Below the pieces are notes generated by a model. That model made no database searches. It was not told where the DNA came from and saw only the letters and a list, made by a program, of their open reading frames with translations. DNA of 52,755 nucleotides from a bacterium (GTDB lineage Bacteria > Zhuqueibacterota > QNDG01 > JAGLOF01). The stretch spans positions 1-52,755 of the forward strand of contig JAFGRY010000024.1 of assembly GCA_016934955.1 (NCBI GenBank). Reading direction: 5' to 3'. Of this stretch, positions 34,009 through 43,322 are shown piece by piece (position 1 is the first letter of the stretch; every line of letters begins with the position of its first letter). The position numbers and the translations under genes are program-made.

Positions 34009-36840
34009 TCAGCGTAAGATAACAAGTTTTTTCCTCGATGTAAAGTCGTTGATGCGCAGTGTATAGACATACAGCCCGCTGGGGAGGGTTTGTGTGTCCA
34101 GCTGATATTCGTAGGTCCCCGGCTCCCGGTAACGGTCCTCGAGAATGTTCACCCGCTGCCCGAGGGTGTTGTAGAGCGTGAGCCGTACCATACCGCTTTC
34201 ACTGAGCGTGTACCTGATAGTGGTCCCGCTGTTGCATGGATTGGGATAGTTATGGTACAGCATGCAGGTCTCGGGGACTTCTTCATACGCGGGTATCCAG
34301 GCAGCCTGGGCGGCTCTGGCAGCTGCCTGGCCCGTGTGCTCCCGCAGCTCGGACAGCCCGTCGCCGCAGACTACGGCAAAGGTGGCCCAGGCGGTGTCGC
34401 CGGGCGGAATCTCTCCGACGCGTATGCCCGTCCACGCTTTCAAATCGGCATTTTCGGGAATATCGGTCTCGATCCTTGAAATGAAATCGAAGGAGGCGGC
34501 CCGAACGCCGTCACCGTCTCCCAGGCTGTTCCGGCGGTCGGTGATGCAGAAACCGGCCAGGCTGTCGAGTGCGGCGATGCCGAAATAGCCGCGGTGATCG
34601 GGATTGTAGATATAGGTGAGACGGCTGCTTTCGGACCATCCTCCGTTATTATGGCTGTAGGAACCGACATCCCAGTCCATGAACAGCCCGGCGTAGAAAT
34701 CCGCGAGGGGGCTGGTCCCGGTGTTGATGAATCCGTAGCGGATGATGCCGAAGGCATCCCCTGTTTTGGTGGCTGCGGTCTGAATAACGGTAACGCCGTA
34801 TGGTTCAGCGGCGTTGTCGTCGCAGAAGACCGCGCGGGAGACCTGATCGAACAGATCGTCGGAGATAAAACCGGCGCTGAACCTGCTTTCTACATTACGG
34901 AAATCGGTGACCAGGGAATAATCGGTGTTTTTGTAACTTCCGAGCAGGCCGTTTACCCTGCCGCGGGCTGCGGTGCCGAAAATGAGTCCGCCCACGTAGA
35001 TACCGTCTTCCCCTTTCCAGGTGACGCCCGTTTCGTTCGAGGGATTTTTATTGTCGGATCCGATGGATCCTTCATTATAGATGCTCATCCGGAAATCGCC
35101 GGGCGTGTGCGTCAGGCTCATCAGAGGTTCAGAGAGATCCTCGGTAACGCTGCCGCTGTGAAACACGTCTGTTACCGCTGTCCCGTTTTCCAGCACGATC
35201 ATGCTGGTATCGGGATTGACGGTGATGCTGCAGCTACCGCCTCCATAGGTGAAGTCGATGGTGAGCAGGGTGCCGTCGTTACAGCTCAGAGGGGTTCCCT
35301 GGCCCGCCTGCCAGTGGAGCGTGACATGTCCTGTTCCCGGGGCGGCCGTGAAAGAAATCCCGTCGGGCTCCACGGAGTGTCCGGAATAGGTAAGCACCGC
35401 TGGATCATACTCCAGCCGCATTGTTATCGATATCGCATCCCTGAGATTGACTACGGTGACGGGCACGGATACAGTGCTCTCATAATCGGCGGTGATGTCC
35501 CCGACAGTCACCGTGGCAGTGGTGTCAACGGCCAGGCCTTTTATGCAGAAGTTGGCGGTGGAATTCATGCCGGTGAGGTCGATCCACCGGGACCCGTCGA
35601 AATAGAAGCTCTGTCCGGGGGCGGCGGTCGATGGAACGGTTGTGTTGGCGCGGCCCGCTCCCAGCAGCACCGGGACAACGGAAGTGGCGTCATACGGCTG
35701 TCCACCGCGGGAGAGTGAAAGATAGAGGTAGAACGGGTCGTCCCTGGTAAGCGCCGCCGCTCTGGTGAAAGTGACGGTATGGAATCCGGTAACGGGGATA
35801 AAACCGGTCGCCGAGGCCATTTCCCCGCTCAGGGTTGTCCCGTCGAACGTGCTGTAGACGCGTGCCGTGTAGGTGACACTGTCAGCCGCGGTATAGAAAC
35901 TGACCGCCTTCAGGAGCTCGCCGGCTTCGGCGGTGAAACAGTTGACCGCTTCCTCCACGTGCGCCAGGGTCCTCCGCCAGCCGTGATAGTCGTGATAGTA
36001 GACGCGGGTGTAGGGCATAAGCGTCGCGCCCTGAAAGGAAACGGCTCCCATTTCCGCGTGTTTGCCCGCGTGTTTGTCATTGTAGGCAATCCAGAAATAA
36101 CCGCCGTCTCCCCAGGATGCGCCCCAGCTGTTCTTGCAGAGCCAGGCCCCGGGATCGGGAGCCTGTGTCTGGCGGGTGTCGTCCCATCCCACGATGGCGA
36201 TGGCGTGATTGGGGTCGTCGATGGTTGAGGGCGGCTGATAATGGGAATTATAGACGCTGTTGTAATAGACGCCGGCGAAATACATGCAGGTGCCCACCAC
36301 ACCGTGGTCCATGATGGCCCGCTTGATCTGGGGTACCCGCACCGTATTGTCTGGATTGGTGAACCAGAGAATTTCAGGGACATAGTAGATGTGGTATGAC
36401 GGAAGGGAGCGTTCGGGAGCCGTCTCGAACGATTGTCCGTCAATCTCCCTGACCGGGCCTTCACCCCGGGAGATATAGGCGCTGGTGACCCGGTAATCGC
36501 CGCCTTCATGAACGGTGAGTCCGGTTCCGGTCGGGGGCGTCATGTCATCGTTATTGTACTGGTTGAATCCGTTCCACCAGTCCAGGTGATACTCGGCGAG
36601 GTTCGGCTCTCCGAGTTCACTGCGCGCCCAGTTCCCGGTCATCATCAGGTTGCCCTCGATCGCGGCCATTGCGCCGTGCGTCCAGCAGGTTCCCCCCTGC
36701 TGGTTTTTTACGGATGTGACAAAGGTCTGTCCCGCCACGCTGCGGAGATCATAGGATGACGGCGGCGTCTGGGCGGTGAGGGAGGACAGCGATGTACTGA
36801 GAGCGACGGTGATGAGCAGATGGCGCGATGTTTTTACCAT
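34009..36840 (-). CDS. Secreted papain-family (C1A) peptidase with T9SS sorting domain
   Basis: The product has 943 residues: signal peptide (1-23), C1A peptidase (about 28-260), a lectin-like/BACON-like middle (about 265-440), a cohesin- or dockerin-partner-like beta-sandwich (about 445-560), a large beta-rich region, and a C-terminal T9SS type A domain (about 860-943). The catalytic triad reads Cys52 in GGTCWTHGAMA, His212 in DPNHAIAIVGWD and Asn237 in LCKNSWGASWGDGG. The sorting domain starts LYHNYPNPCNSGTTIRYTL and ends RKKLVILR. This predicts secretion across the outer membrane and surface attachment. Divergent PorT/U proteins would be encoded elsewhere. Confidence 0.88.
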   Translation of the reverse strand: MVKTSRHLLITVALSTSLSSLTAQTPPSSYDLRSVAGQTFVTSVKNQQGGTCWTHGAMAAIEGNLMMTGNWARSELGEPNLAEYHLDWWNGFNQYNNDDMTPPTGTGLTVHEGGDYRVTSAYISRGEGPVREIDGQSFETAPERSLPSYHIYYVPEILWFTNPDNTVRVPQIKRAIMDHGVVGTCMYFAGVYYNSVYNSHYQPPSTIDDPNHAIAIVGWDDTRQTQAPDPGAWLCKNSWGASWGDGGYFWIAYNDKHAGKHAEMGAVSFQGATLMPYTRVYYHDYHGWRRTLAHVEEAVNCFTAEAGELLKAVSFYTAADSVTYTARVYSTFDGTTLSGEMASATGFIPVTGFHTVTFTRAAALTRDDPFYLYLSLSRGGQPYDATSVVPVLLGAGRANTTVPSTAAPGQSFYFDGSRWIDLTGMNSTANFCIKGLAVDTTATVTVGDITADYESTVSVPVTVVNLRDAISITMRLEYDPAVLTYSGHSVEPDGISFTAAPGTGHVTLHWQAGQGTPLSCNDGTLLTIDFTYGGGSCSITVNPDTSMIVLENGTAVTDVFHSGSVTEDLSEPLMSLTHTPGDFRMSIYNEGSIGSDNKNPSNETGVTWKGEDGIYVGGLIFGTAARGRVNGLLGSYKNTDYSLVTDFRNVESRFSAGFISDDLFDQVSRAVFCDDNAAEPYGVTVIQTAATKTGDAFGIIRYGFINTGTSPLADFYAGLFMDWDVGSYSHNNGGWSESSRLTYIYNPDHRGYFGIAALDSLAGFCITDRRNSLGDGDGVRAASFDFISRIETDIPENADLKAWTGIRVGEIPPGDTAWATFAVVCGDGLSELREHTGQAAARAAQAAWIPAYEEVPETCMLYHNYPNPCNSGTTIRYTLSESGMVRLTLYNTLGQRVNILEDRYREPGTYEYQLDTQTLPSGLYVYTLRINDFTSRKKLVILR

Positions 36841-36887
36841 AATTGTTCTCCTGCGGAAGAGCCGGAAAGATCCGGGTCGCCGGCTGA

Positions 36888-37916
36888 TCAGCGCATGGTC
36901 AGGACCTTGGCTCCCCGGTTGCCGCCGCGTTTCAGTTCCAGAAGCGCCCGGTTGGCATCTTCAAGGGAGTATGTTTCGGTGTCAGGTCTGAGGTCGAGGC
37001 CGGCGGCGATGTCAAGAAATTCCCGGATATCCCGGGGCGCGACATTGGCGACGCTCTTGATCTCTTTTTCCATCCAGAGATGGCGGGGGTAGTCGAGCCC
37101 GAGCAGATAGTCCTGGTCAGCGGATTCCTTGCGTATGGCGTTGATGACCAGCCGCCCGCCCGGTTCGAGATTATTCAGCGCCTCCACCACCGGTTTCCAG
37201 ACAGGCGTCGTATCGATGATCGCGTGCAGCTTCTCGGGAGAGGTGTCAGCGGTATCTCCGGTCCAGGCCGCTCCCAGTTCCCGGGCGTACTCCCGCTCTT
37301 TCACACTGCGGGCGAACACATACACATCCGATTCGGGATAGCGCCCCTTCAGCAGTTTCATGACCAGGTGACCCGATGCGCCGAATCCGGTGAGGCCGAT
37401 GCGCTGTTTCGGCCGCAGGCCGGTGAGCCTCAGGGAACGATAGCCGATCGCGCCGGCGCAGAGAAGAGGGGCGGCTTCCACATCTGAATACCCGTCCGGA
37501 AGCGGAAAGACCGATGTTTCGGGAACGGTCATGTACTCGGCATAGCCGCCGAAGGCGTCCCGCCCGGTGGCCCTGAATTCGGGACAGAGATTTTCTTCCC
37601 CGGCCCGGCAGCGGTCGCAGACGCCGCAGGATGAGTAAAACCAGCCGACACCGACCCGTTCGCCCGGTTTTCGCATGGAGGCGCCCGGGCCCAGTTTGTC
37701 TATGACGCCCACCACCTCGTGGCCGAGGATCATGGGGAACCGTTCGGGAGGGGTGCGTCCTTCGATCTCATCCAGTTCGGTGTGACACACGCCGCAGGCC
37801 GTCACCCGCAGCCTGACTTCTTTCCGCTCAGGTTCCGGCGCCGGCATCTCCCTGAAAGTGAGCGGCGATTCATCCCGGGTCAGGTCGGTAACCCGTTCCA
37901 GCACCATCGCTTTCAT
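36888..37916 (-). CDS. Zinc-dependent medium-chain alcohol dehydrogenase
   Basis: The product has 342 residues. Catalytic zinc ligands occur in ACGVCHTELD and ILGHEVVG; the structural zinc lobe is CGVCDRCRAGEENLC. A Rossmann fold follows (IGLTGFGASGHLVMKLL), and the C-terminal region closes the subunit. The pattern (Cys-His-Cys with GYAEYM) is closest to the AdhA/zinc-binding alcohol dehydrogenase group that uses NADPH. It sits behind the S37 peptidase gene. Confidence 0.9.
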   Translation of the reverse strand: MKAMVLERVTDLTRDESPLTFREMPAPEPERKEVRLRVTACGVCHTELDEIEGRTPPERFPMILGHEVVGVIDKLGPGASMRKPGERVGVGWFYSSCGVCDRCRAGEENLCPEFRATGRDAFGGYAEYMTVPETSVFPLPDGYSDVEAAPLLCAGAIGYRSLRLTGLRPKQRIGLTGFGASGHLVMKLLKGRYPESDVYVFARSVKEREYARELGAAWTGDTADTSPEKLHAIIDTTPVWKPVVEALNNLEPGGRLVINAIRKESADQDYLLGLDYPRHLWMEKEIKSVANVAPRDIREFLDIAAGLDLRPDTETYSLEDANRALLELKRGGNRGAKVLTMR

Positions 37917-38002
37917 TTGTTTCTCCTTGCCCTGCCGCTTGCCCGCTAATTACTACGTGCCACCCGGGATGATTCCCCGAGCGGCCATGCCGCGGCAGCG
38001 GC

Positions 38003-39295
38003 TTATTCGTCCTCGAAGGGGATGGTCATTTCCAGCCAGCGTTCCAGCGTGGTCAGGATCTCCTGCAGCTGCCCGTCCCGAAACGATGTGATGCCCACGT
38101 AGTGATTGCCTCCTTTGAGCACCATTTTCAATGCGTCGGTGTCGCCGGTGAGCATGACCTGGGGGGCCGACCAGGGATCGTTGTCGCCATACAGGAAAAG
38201 CATCCGGTCCCCCTCCCGCCGGATCCAGTCGTTGATCGCATGCATGCGCTCCGGTGAGTAGGTCAGGCCGGTGTTCTGTGGAGCATAGGCCCAGTTGGGA
38301 TAGAAATCGCCGCTGAGCAGGTCGGCGACATATTTTTTTTCGTATCCGTAATACCCCAGTTCCGTGGCGAATTGATACATGGAGGGCGAGTTCATGCTTC
38401 TGTCCGCGTAGGATCCGAGGTAGACGATTTTTTTCAGGTGATCGAAGATCTCCTCCGCGGACGCTCCCGCCCGGGGCACGGTGGCAGGATCGATCATATG
38501 GTACTGCCAGAAACTGAAAGTGTATTCCAGGACAGCGTACTCGAGGGCTTTTTCCAGGCCCACGGAAAAGGTCTCTCCGTTTTTCCAGGCCCAGTCGCGC
38601 AAGAGGGGCAGCATCTCGTCCTTACGCTCGAGCACGAGCCGCTGAAAGTCGATGAGCTGCCGCCGCTGTTTCCGCGTGCCGACGGTGTCGAAAAACCGGT
38701 TGATGCGCTGATCCTCGAGAGCGAGGTTGAGGGGAGAGTCGTAGGCGACGGTGACGTCCACATCTTCCGGGTAGAAGCAGCGGTGATACATGGCGGTCTG
38801 GCCGCCCTTGCTCCAGCCGGAATTGATCCACTTGCCGGGATACAGTGCCTTGAAGATTTCGACGATACGGTGGTGGTCGGCGGCGGCCTGCGTGATGTTC
38901 AGGAAACGCCAGTCCAGTGAATCGGGCGCCGATTCACCGAAAAAGCGGTGCTCCACGATGATCTGGTTGCATTTCAGCAGACCGCACAGCTCCTTTGTCC
39001 GGTTCGCGGGTGCCGTGTAGCCTTCCGTCTCCAGCAGCACCGGTCTGGAAAAACCGGCATGGGAGATATAGATCCGCTGCCGGAATACCTGCCCCCCCGT
39101 GTTCTCATGGTCCAGCGGCTGCTCCAGCCGGAGCTCATATGCTTCGCTGAAATGGTCCGCGGTCTTGATCTTTTTCACCCAGAGATTATCGATCTGCAGC
39201 AGTTTTTCGCCCAGGGTCTCCTGGGCGGAAAGCGGAAGCAGAGCGGCCGTGATGCAGGCTATGCAGACTGCGGCGGTGCGGGTTCGTCCATTCAT
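38003..39295 (-). CDS. Secreted S37 (PS-10) family serine peptidase
   Basis: The product has 430 residues with a signal peptide (1-24, ending PLSAQ). The alpha/beta-hydrolase nucleophile elbow is INSGWSKGGQTAM with Ser162. The acid is probably in LYGDNDPWSAP and the His in GGNHYVGI. The family's founder is the Streptomyces tripeptidyl aminopeptidase, which releases tripeptides from N-termini. Length and motif order fit S37. It is probably part of a minus-strand operon with cutC and the downstream genes. Confidence 0.82.
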   Translation of the reverse strand: MNGRTRTAAVCIACITAALLPLSAQETLGEKLLQIDNLWVKKIKTADHFSEAYELRLEQPLDHENTGGQVFRQRIYISHAGFSRPVLLETEGYTAPANRTKELCGLLKCNQIIVEHRFFGESAPDSLDWRFLNITQAAADHHRIVEIFKALYPGKWINSGWSKGGQTAMYHRCFYPEDVDVTVAYDSPLNLALEDQRINRFFDTVGTRKQRRQLIDFQRLVLERKDEMLPLLRDWAWKNGETFSVGLEKALEYAVLEYTFSFWQYHMIDPATVPRAGASAEEIFDHLKKIVYLGSYADRSMNSPSMYQFATELGYYGYEKKYVADLLSGDFYPNWAYAPQNTGLTYSPERMHAINDWIRREGDRMLFLYGDNDPWSAPQVMLTGDTDALKMVLKGGNHYVGITSFRDGQLQEILTTLERWLEMTIPFEDE

Positions 39296-39310
39296 GGGAT
39301 GATCCTTCAG

Positions 39311-40051
39311 TTATACAATGCGGTCGAGGGCCGATCGCATGGCGCCCACTTGTGCCATATCGGTTGCTGTATAGGTGTCCGGTGTCATACCGGCAAGGTT
39401 CCTGAAATCGAGTCCTGTCCCGGATGTATCCCGGGTCAATCCGGACAGGGAACAGTGGACCTGGGTACATCCGGTGTTCCTGATCAGGCCGTCCACGTTT
39501 CCCGGGCGTATGCCGGAGCCGGGGAGGATCTCGATACGATCAGCCGCCCGATCACGCAATGCACCAATGAGCGGGGCGCCCGCAAGGGCGGTCGCCTCCT
39601 GACCGGAGGTGAGGATGCGGGTGAACCCGCACTCGATCGCATCCGCGAGGGCCTGGAACGGATCAGGTGTGAGGTCGAAGGCCCGGTGTAAAACGGTATG
39701 GGCGCCCCGGGCTCGGGTGATCAGCTGACGGGTGCGGTCTTTGTCCATGCGGCCGTCCTCGCAGAGAATGCCGAACGCGATACCCGCCGCGCCCGCCTCA
39801 AGGGCGGCATCGATGTCCCGCTGCATTGTCCTGAAGGCGGCGTCGCTGTAGCAAAAACCGCCGTCACGGGGCCTGATCATGACGATCACCGGCAGTCGTA
39901 CCGCACACACCGTTTCCCTGATCGTGCCGAGGGAAGGGGTCAGCCCCCCCAGGGATAGGGCACCGTTGAGTTCGATCCGGTCGGCGCCGCCCTGCTCCGC
40001 GGCGATGCAGTCATCAACCGACCCGGTGCATATTTCCAGCAGTAGAGCCAT
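39311..40051 (-). CDS. cutC: CutC family protein
   Basis: The product has 246 residues. The CutC TIM-barrel signatures LEICTGSVDDCIAAEQGGADRIELN, GGLTPSLGT and PVIVMIRPRDGGFCYSD are nearly perfect (the first cited as residues 4-28). Its role in copper homeostasis in E. coli is disputed. ATG 40051 follows AGGAGGAAT. The longer frame to 40171 overlaps the phosphorylase gene and is not used. Confidence 0.9.
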   Translation of the reverse strand: MALLLEICTGSVDDCIAAEQGGADRIELNGALSLGGLTPSLGTIRETVCAVRLPVIVMIRPRDGGFCYSDAAFRTMQRDIDAALEAGAAGIAFGILCEDGRMDKDRTRQLITRARGAHTVLHRAFDLTPDPFQALADAIECGFTRILTSGQEATALAGAPLIGALRDRAADRIEILPGSGIRPGNVDGLIRNTGCTQVHCSLSGLTRDTSGTGLDFRNLAGMTPDTYTATDMAQVGAMRSALDRIV

Positions 40052-40086
40052 AATTCCTCCTGCCGAGGGCGGTGCCGCCCGCCCTC

Positions 40087-40830
40087 TCAGCCGTTCAGCA
40101 GATCGAGGGCGGCCTGAAAGAGAGTGTCGAGGCTCGCTTTCGTGTCCGCATGATGGAAAGCCGGTTCCCATTCCCGGTCAAGCAGATCGGAGACGACGAA
40201 CGCCGCCGCAATCCGCACATTCCGGAACGCTGCGACGGCGAAGAGAGCGGCGCTCTCCATTTCAACGGTGGCGATCCCTTCCCTGCGATACATATCGACT
40301 TCCGGCCGGGTTTCCCGGTAGGGGGCGTCGGTGGTCCAGCTGGGCGCCCGCTGATACCCGATGTCCGCCTTTGCAAGCGCGGCGGCAAGTTCGGCGGTGA
40401 GGTCGGCGTCCGGCAGAGAAAACCGTGCCGCCGGGAGATAATGGTAGCTGGTGCCTTCGTCCCGCAGCGCCTTTTCGCAGACAAACACACCCCGGGATTG
40501 CAGCCCGCCGGCCGTACCGATGCTGAGAAAGCGTCCGCCTCCCAGGGCGATCAGCTCTTCGAGAGCCGCGGCCGCGTGGGGCGCTCCCACGCCCTTCATG
40601 GCGGCGATCCCGGTCTTCCCGCAGGTGAAGAGGTCCGCTCCGGGGATGATCCGCCCGAGCCGCTTCATACCGGGAAGCGACTGTATGCGCTTGAGGAGAC
40701 CGGGGTCATAGATGATGATGTACCGGTCCGGGAACGTGTGATCTCCCCGGTAGTGGTATGTGAGAAAATCTTCAGGACCGAACAGGCCGGGATGGCCGGT
40801 TTTATCCGGATAGTGAGGTATGGTCATCAT
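40087..40830 (-). CDS. Nucleoside phosphorylase (uridine/purine type)
   Basis: The product has 247 residues. Family-1 phosphorylase motifs are present: FTCGKTGIAAMKGVGAPHAA, LSIGTAGGLQ, and VEMESAALFAVA with the ribose-binding Glu. It salvages nucleosides by phosphorolysis. Uridine and purine specificity cannot be told from the sequence. The ATG overlaps the stop of the preceding M24 peptidase (TAATG), so translation is coupled. Confidence 0.85.
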   Translation of the reverse strand: MMTIPHYPDKTGHPGLFGPEDFLTYHYRGDHTFPDRYIIIYDPGLLKRIQSLPGMKRLGRIIPGADLFTCGKTGIAAMKGVGAPHAAAALEELIALGGGRFLSIGTAGGLQSRGVFVCEKALRDEGTSYHYLPAARFSLPDADLTAELAAALAKADIGYQRAPSWTTDAPYRETRPEVDMYRREGIATVEMESAALFAVAAFRNVRIAAAFVVSDLLDREWEPAFHHADTKASLDTLFQAALDLLNG

Positions 40831-42038
40831 TATGTCAGCAGCTGTATGTCCCTGGGGATATTCAGGAACGGTTCGCATCCGTTTCCGGTGATGAGGAAGG
40901 TGTCTTCGGCCCCGACACCGCCGATCCCCGGCAGAAACGCTTTCGGCTCCATGGCCAGGACCATGCCCGCTGCCAGCTCCAGGTCGACCCTGTCTGCGAT
41001 GACCGGCATCTCATCGAGTTCGGTGCCGATACCGTGTCCGAAAAAACGGACCTGGTTCTCGCCGAATCCCATGAATCCGGGGGGCAGTCCCCGCTCTTCG
41101 GCCTGGGCCGCCACTTCATTGTACACATCCTGGCAGTTGGCGCCGGGCACGGTCAGCTCTTCCAGCAGTTCCAGCACATCGAGGCAGAACCGGTGCGCTT
41201 CCAGAACAGGCTCCGGGATTGTCCCGCCGGTATAGTAGGTACGGGTGAAGTCGGTGTGGTAGCCGTTATGGGAGGTGACGAAATCGAGCATGACCGTCTG
41301 ATCCGGCTCGATTACCCGGGCGGCCGGCCCGGTCCCGCTGGCGGGATAGATACCTGCGGACCCCAGGGGACCGTTGAAATTTGTCGGGTAGCAGGCAGAG
41401 TCGCCAGCGGAAAACTGGAGCACCGAATGGGTCTCGGCGGCGCCGCGAATGCGCATGGTGCCGCTGTGCCCGAGTTCACGCAGCCGCTTTTCCAGGAGAG
41501 CCGCGGCCTGGAGTTCGGTCACGCCGACGTTGACGATATCCGGCAGGTCCCTGAGCAGCGTCTCCGCCTGCAGGGCGGCCCCCTTGATCTGCTCGATTTC
41601 CCAGCCGCTCTTCACCATTTTAACGGTCCGGATCGGCCCGCTGATATCGGTGATCGCCGCTTCTTTCCAGATGGTTTTGATCAGGGCGTAGACCGCGGCG
41701 GGCGTGACATCCAGAGAGAGCCCCGGCGGGCCGCCGCCGGCCATTTCCCTGGCCCGTTTCACCAGTCCCTTGCGGCCGGGAAAGGGTTCCACGCTCAATG
41801 GCGACTCCACCTCGGCCCGTTTCAGGCTCATTTTTACATAGTAGACAGGATCCCCCGCCGCGGGGATGAGCAGCACGCCGTCCTGAACGCTGCCGGTGAA
41901 GTAGTAGAGATCGGCCGGATGCTGCATCCAGGCGACGCCGGCACCTTCCGCCGACAGGGCCTTCTGCAGCCTCTTTATCCTGTCCGATATGTCCGATTCG
42001 GGAACAAAAAAGGGAGTGTGGTGTGTATCAGGCAGCAT
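40830..42038 (-). CDS. M24-family Xaa-Pro aminopeptidase/dipeptidase
   Basis: The product has 402 residues. The creatinase-like N-terminal domain (about 1-150) precedes the pita-bread metal domain. Metal ligands are visible: Asp in MLDFVTSHNG, Asp in HTDFTRTYY, His in FFGHGIGTELDE, Glu in AMEPKAFLP, and Glu in GAEDTFLI. It cleaves peptide bonds next to Pro. No signal peptide is seen, so it is cytosolic. It is the first gene of the downstream operon and has its own promoter. Confidence 0.9.
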   Translation of the reverse strand: MLPDTHHTPFFVPESDISDRIKRLQKALSAEGAGVAWMQHPADLYYFTGSVQDGVLLIPAAGDPVYYVKMSLKRAEVESPLSVEPFPGRKGLVKRAREMAGGGPPGLSLDVTPAAVYALIKTIWKEAAITDISGPIRTVKMVKSGWEIEQIKGAALQAETLLRDLPDIVNVGVTELQAAALLEKRLRELGHSGTMRIRGAAETHSVLQFSAGDSACYPTNFNGPLGSAGIYPASGTGPAARVIEPDQTVMLDFVTSHNGYHTDFTRTYYTGGTIPEPVLEAHRFCLDVLELLEELTVPGANCQDVYNEVAAQAEERGLPPGFMGFGENQVRFFGHGIGTELDEMPVIADRVDLELAAGMVLAMEPKAFLPGIGGVGAEDTFLITGNGCEPFLNIPRDIQLLT

Positions 42039-42072
42039 GGGAATCCTCTCGATAGACTCGGTTTCGTTTTAA

Positions 42073-42101
42073 ATGATAACCAACCCGGTGCAATTTTGCA
42101 A
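42073..42101 (-). promoter_or_regulatory. Promoter for the M24-phosphorylase-cutC operon
   Basis: On the minus strand TTGCAA (42096-42101) and TATCAT (42073-42078) are 17 bases apart, about 35 bases ahead of the M24 peptidase start. Assigned on sequence match and position. Confidence 0.5.
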
Positions 42102-42143
42102 CTGAATTATTGGGGGAGGAAGGGTTGAATTAGTGAAAAATGA

Positions 42144-42172
42144 TTGACATTCTTCAGGATGAGGAGTATGTT
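42144..42172 (+). promoter_or_regulatory. Promoter for the GWxTD-like gene
   Basis: TTGACA (42144-42149) and TATGTT (42167-42172) are 17 bases apart. The leader to the start at 42312 is about 140 bases and contains a GC-rich repeat and two short palindromes. Confidence 0.55.
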
Positions 42173-42232
42173 GTTTAAATACCGGAGACCGGAAAGCCGC
42201 GTAGCGACGCTTGCTTCCTGGAGACCGGAGGC

Positions 42233-42277
42233 AGGACCCCGCCGCCCCGGCTAACGGCGGTCCCCGGACCGCCGGGG
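42233..42277. repeat. GC-rich direct repeat, copy 1
   Basis: This copy has the element AGGACCCCGCCGCCC (42233-42247) followed by CCCCGGACCGCCGGGG (42262-42277), the latter a 6-bp palindrome with a 4-base loop. A closely similar pair is at 43323-43355, in the same orientation, on the other side of the intervening gene. Confidence 0.7.
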
Positions 42278-42311
42278 AGTATACGTTTCGTAGATAATTT
42301 TAGGAGGGAAT

Positions 42312-43220
42312 ATGAAACGGGGCAACAGGAGTATTGTTTCCATCCTCATCGGTCTCGCCGGACTGATGGTCGCGGCGGCCGACTGCGCGGCGCAGGATGC
42401 ACCGGCCGCGATGCTGCCGCTGGCAGAGATCGACCGCTGCGGTATCCGTATCGTCCCCTTTGTCCGCGACAGCCGGGTCGTGATCGAACTGCAGTACGGG
42501 GTTTCCTGGGATAGAAAAACCCTGGACCGGCTGCGGGGGACAAACGGGTTCGCGGAACTGCAGCTGGAGTATTGCGTGAAGAACTCCCGCTCGGAAGTGG
42601 TCTGGGACAACCGCCGTCATGAGTATATCGACCCCTTTGCCGTATCTGACAGCACCCTGCTGTTTTATGCCGGGCTGCTCAAACGGCCCCTGGTGCCTGA
42701 TGATTATACAATTATCTGCACACTTGTCAATCTCGAAACGGGGGGTTCTCTCCGCCGGTCCCGCTATGTTCACTGTCCGGAACTTCCCTCCCCGACGCTC
42801 TATGTCAGTGATATCATGCTTGCTTCATCGGTCTCACCGGGGCGGCCGGCTGCCGGTTCGGCATTTGCAAAAGGCGACTGCACTGTCCATCCATACCCGT
42901 TTGAAACGGTCCCGAGAACATATCCGGTATTTCTTTATTTTGAAATTGATCATCTTGCCCTCAAGAAACGGAGCGGTGCTCTCTATACAGTGACATACAA
43001 TCTGGAGCAGCACAGGCGCAGTATTCCGTTACTGTCCCGGGCGGGATCGGCCATCGGTTCTGAATACAGCGCCGCCTGCATGAAAACGAATGCACAGGAA
43101 TTTTTCGCCTTTGACCTGACACATGTCACAGCCGGCCGGTACCGGGTCAGAGTGACGGTCACCGATGAGGTCGCGGATGAAACGGCGGAAACGGGAATTA
43201 CCTTTCGGGTGGTTGATTGA
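42312..43220 (+). CDS. Secreted protein resembling the N-terminal part of GWxTD proteins
   Basis: The product has 302 residues with a signal peptide (about 1-27, ADCAAQ). The second half carries the segment SAFAKGDCTVHPYPF, then TYPVFLYFEIDHLAL, which matches the beta-sandwich that precedes the GWxTD domain in FCB-group proteins. The GWxTD motif itself is absent and the protein ends at about residue 302. It is probably a secreted beta-sandwich of unknown role. GGAGGGAA lies before the ATG. Confidence 0.55.
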   Translation: MKRGNRSIVSILIGLAGLMVAAADCAAQDAPAAMLPLAEIDRCGIRIVPFVRDSRVVIELQYGVSWDRKTLDRLRGTNGFAELQLEYCVKNSRSEVVWDNRRHEYIDPFAVSDSTLLFYAGLLKRPLVPDDYTIICTLVNLETGGSLRRSRYVHCPELPSPTLYVSDIMLASSVSPGRPAAGSAFAKGDCTVHPYPFETVPRTYPVFLYFEIDHLALKKRSGALYTVTYNLEQHRRSIPLLSRAGSAIGSEYSAACMKTNAQEFFAFDLTHVTAGRYRVRVTVTDEVADETAETGITFRVVD

Positions 43221-43322
43221 AAAAAGTGGGGTAAAGATCCAGATCCATTGTCCTGAGAATGGCATGCCCGCGATCTTTTGGCAGGCATCCAGGGGAGGGT
43301 GAAAAAAGAGCCAAAGAGCGAC

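Noticed and set aside
41034..42128. 364-codon open frame opposite the M24 peptidase
   Set aside because: Shadow of a gene with complete metal-ligand motifs.
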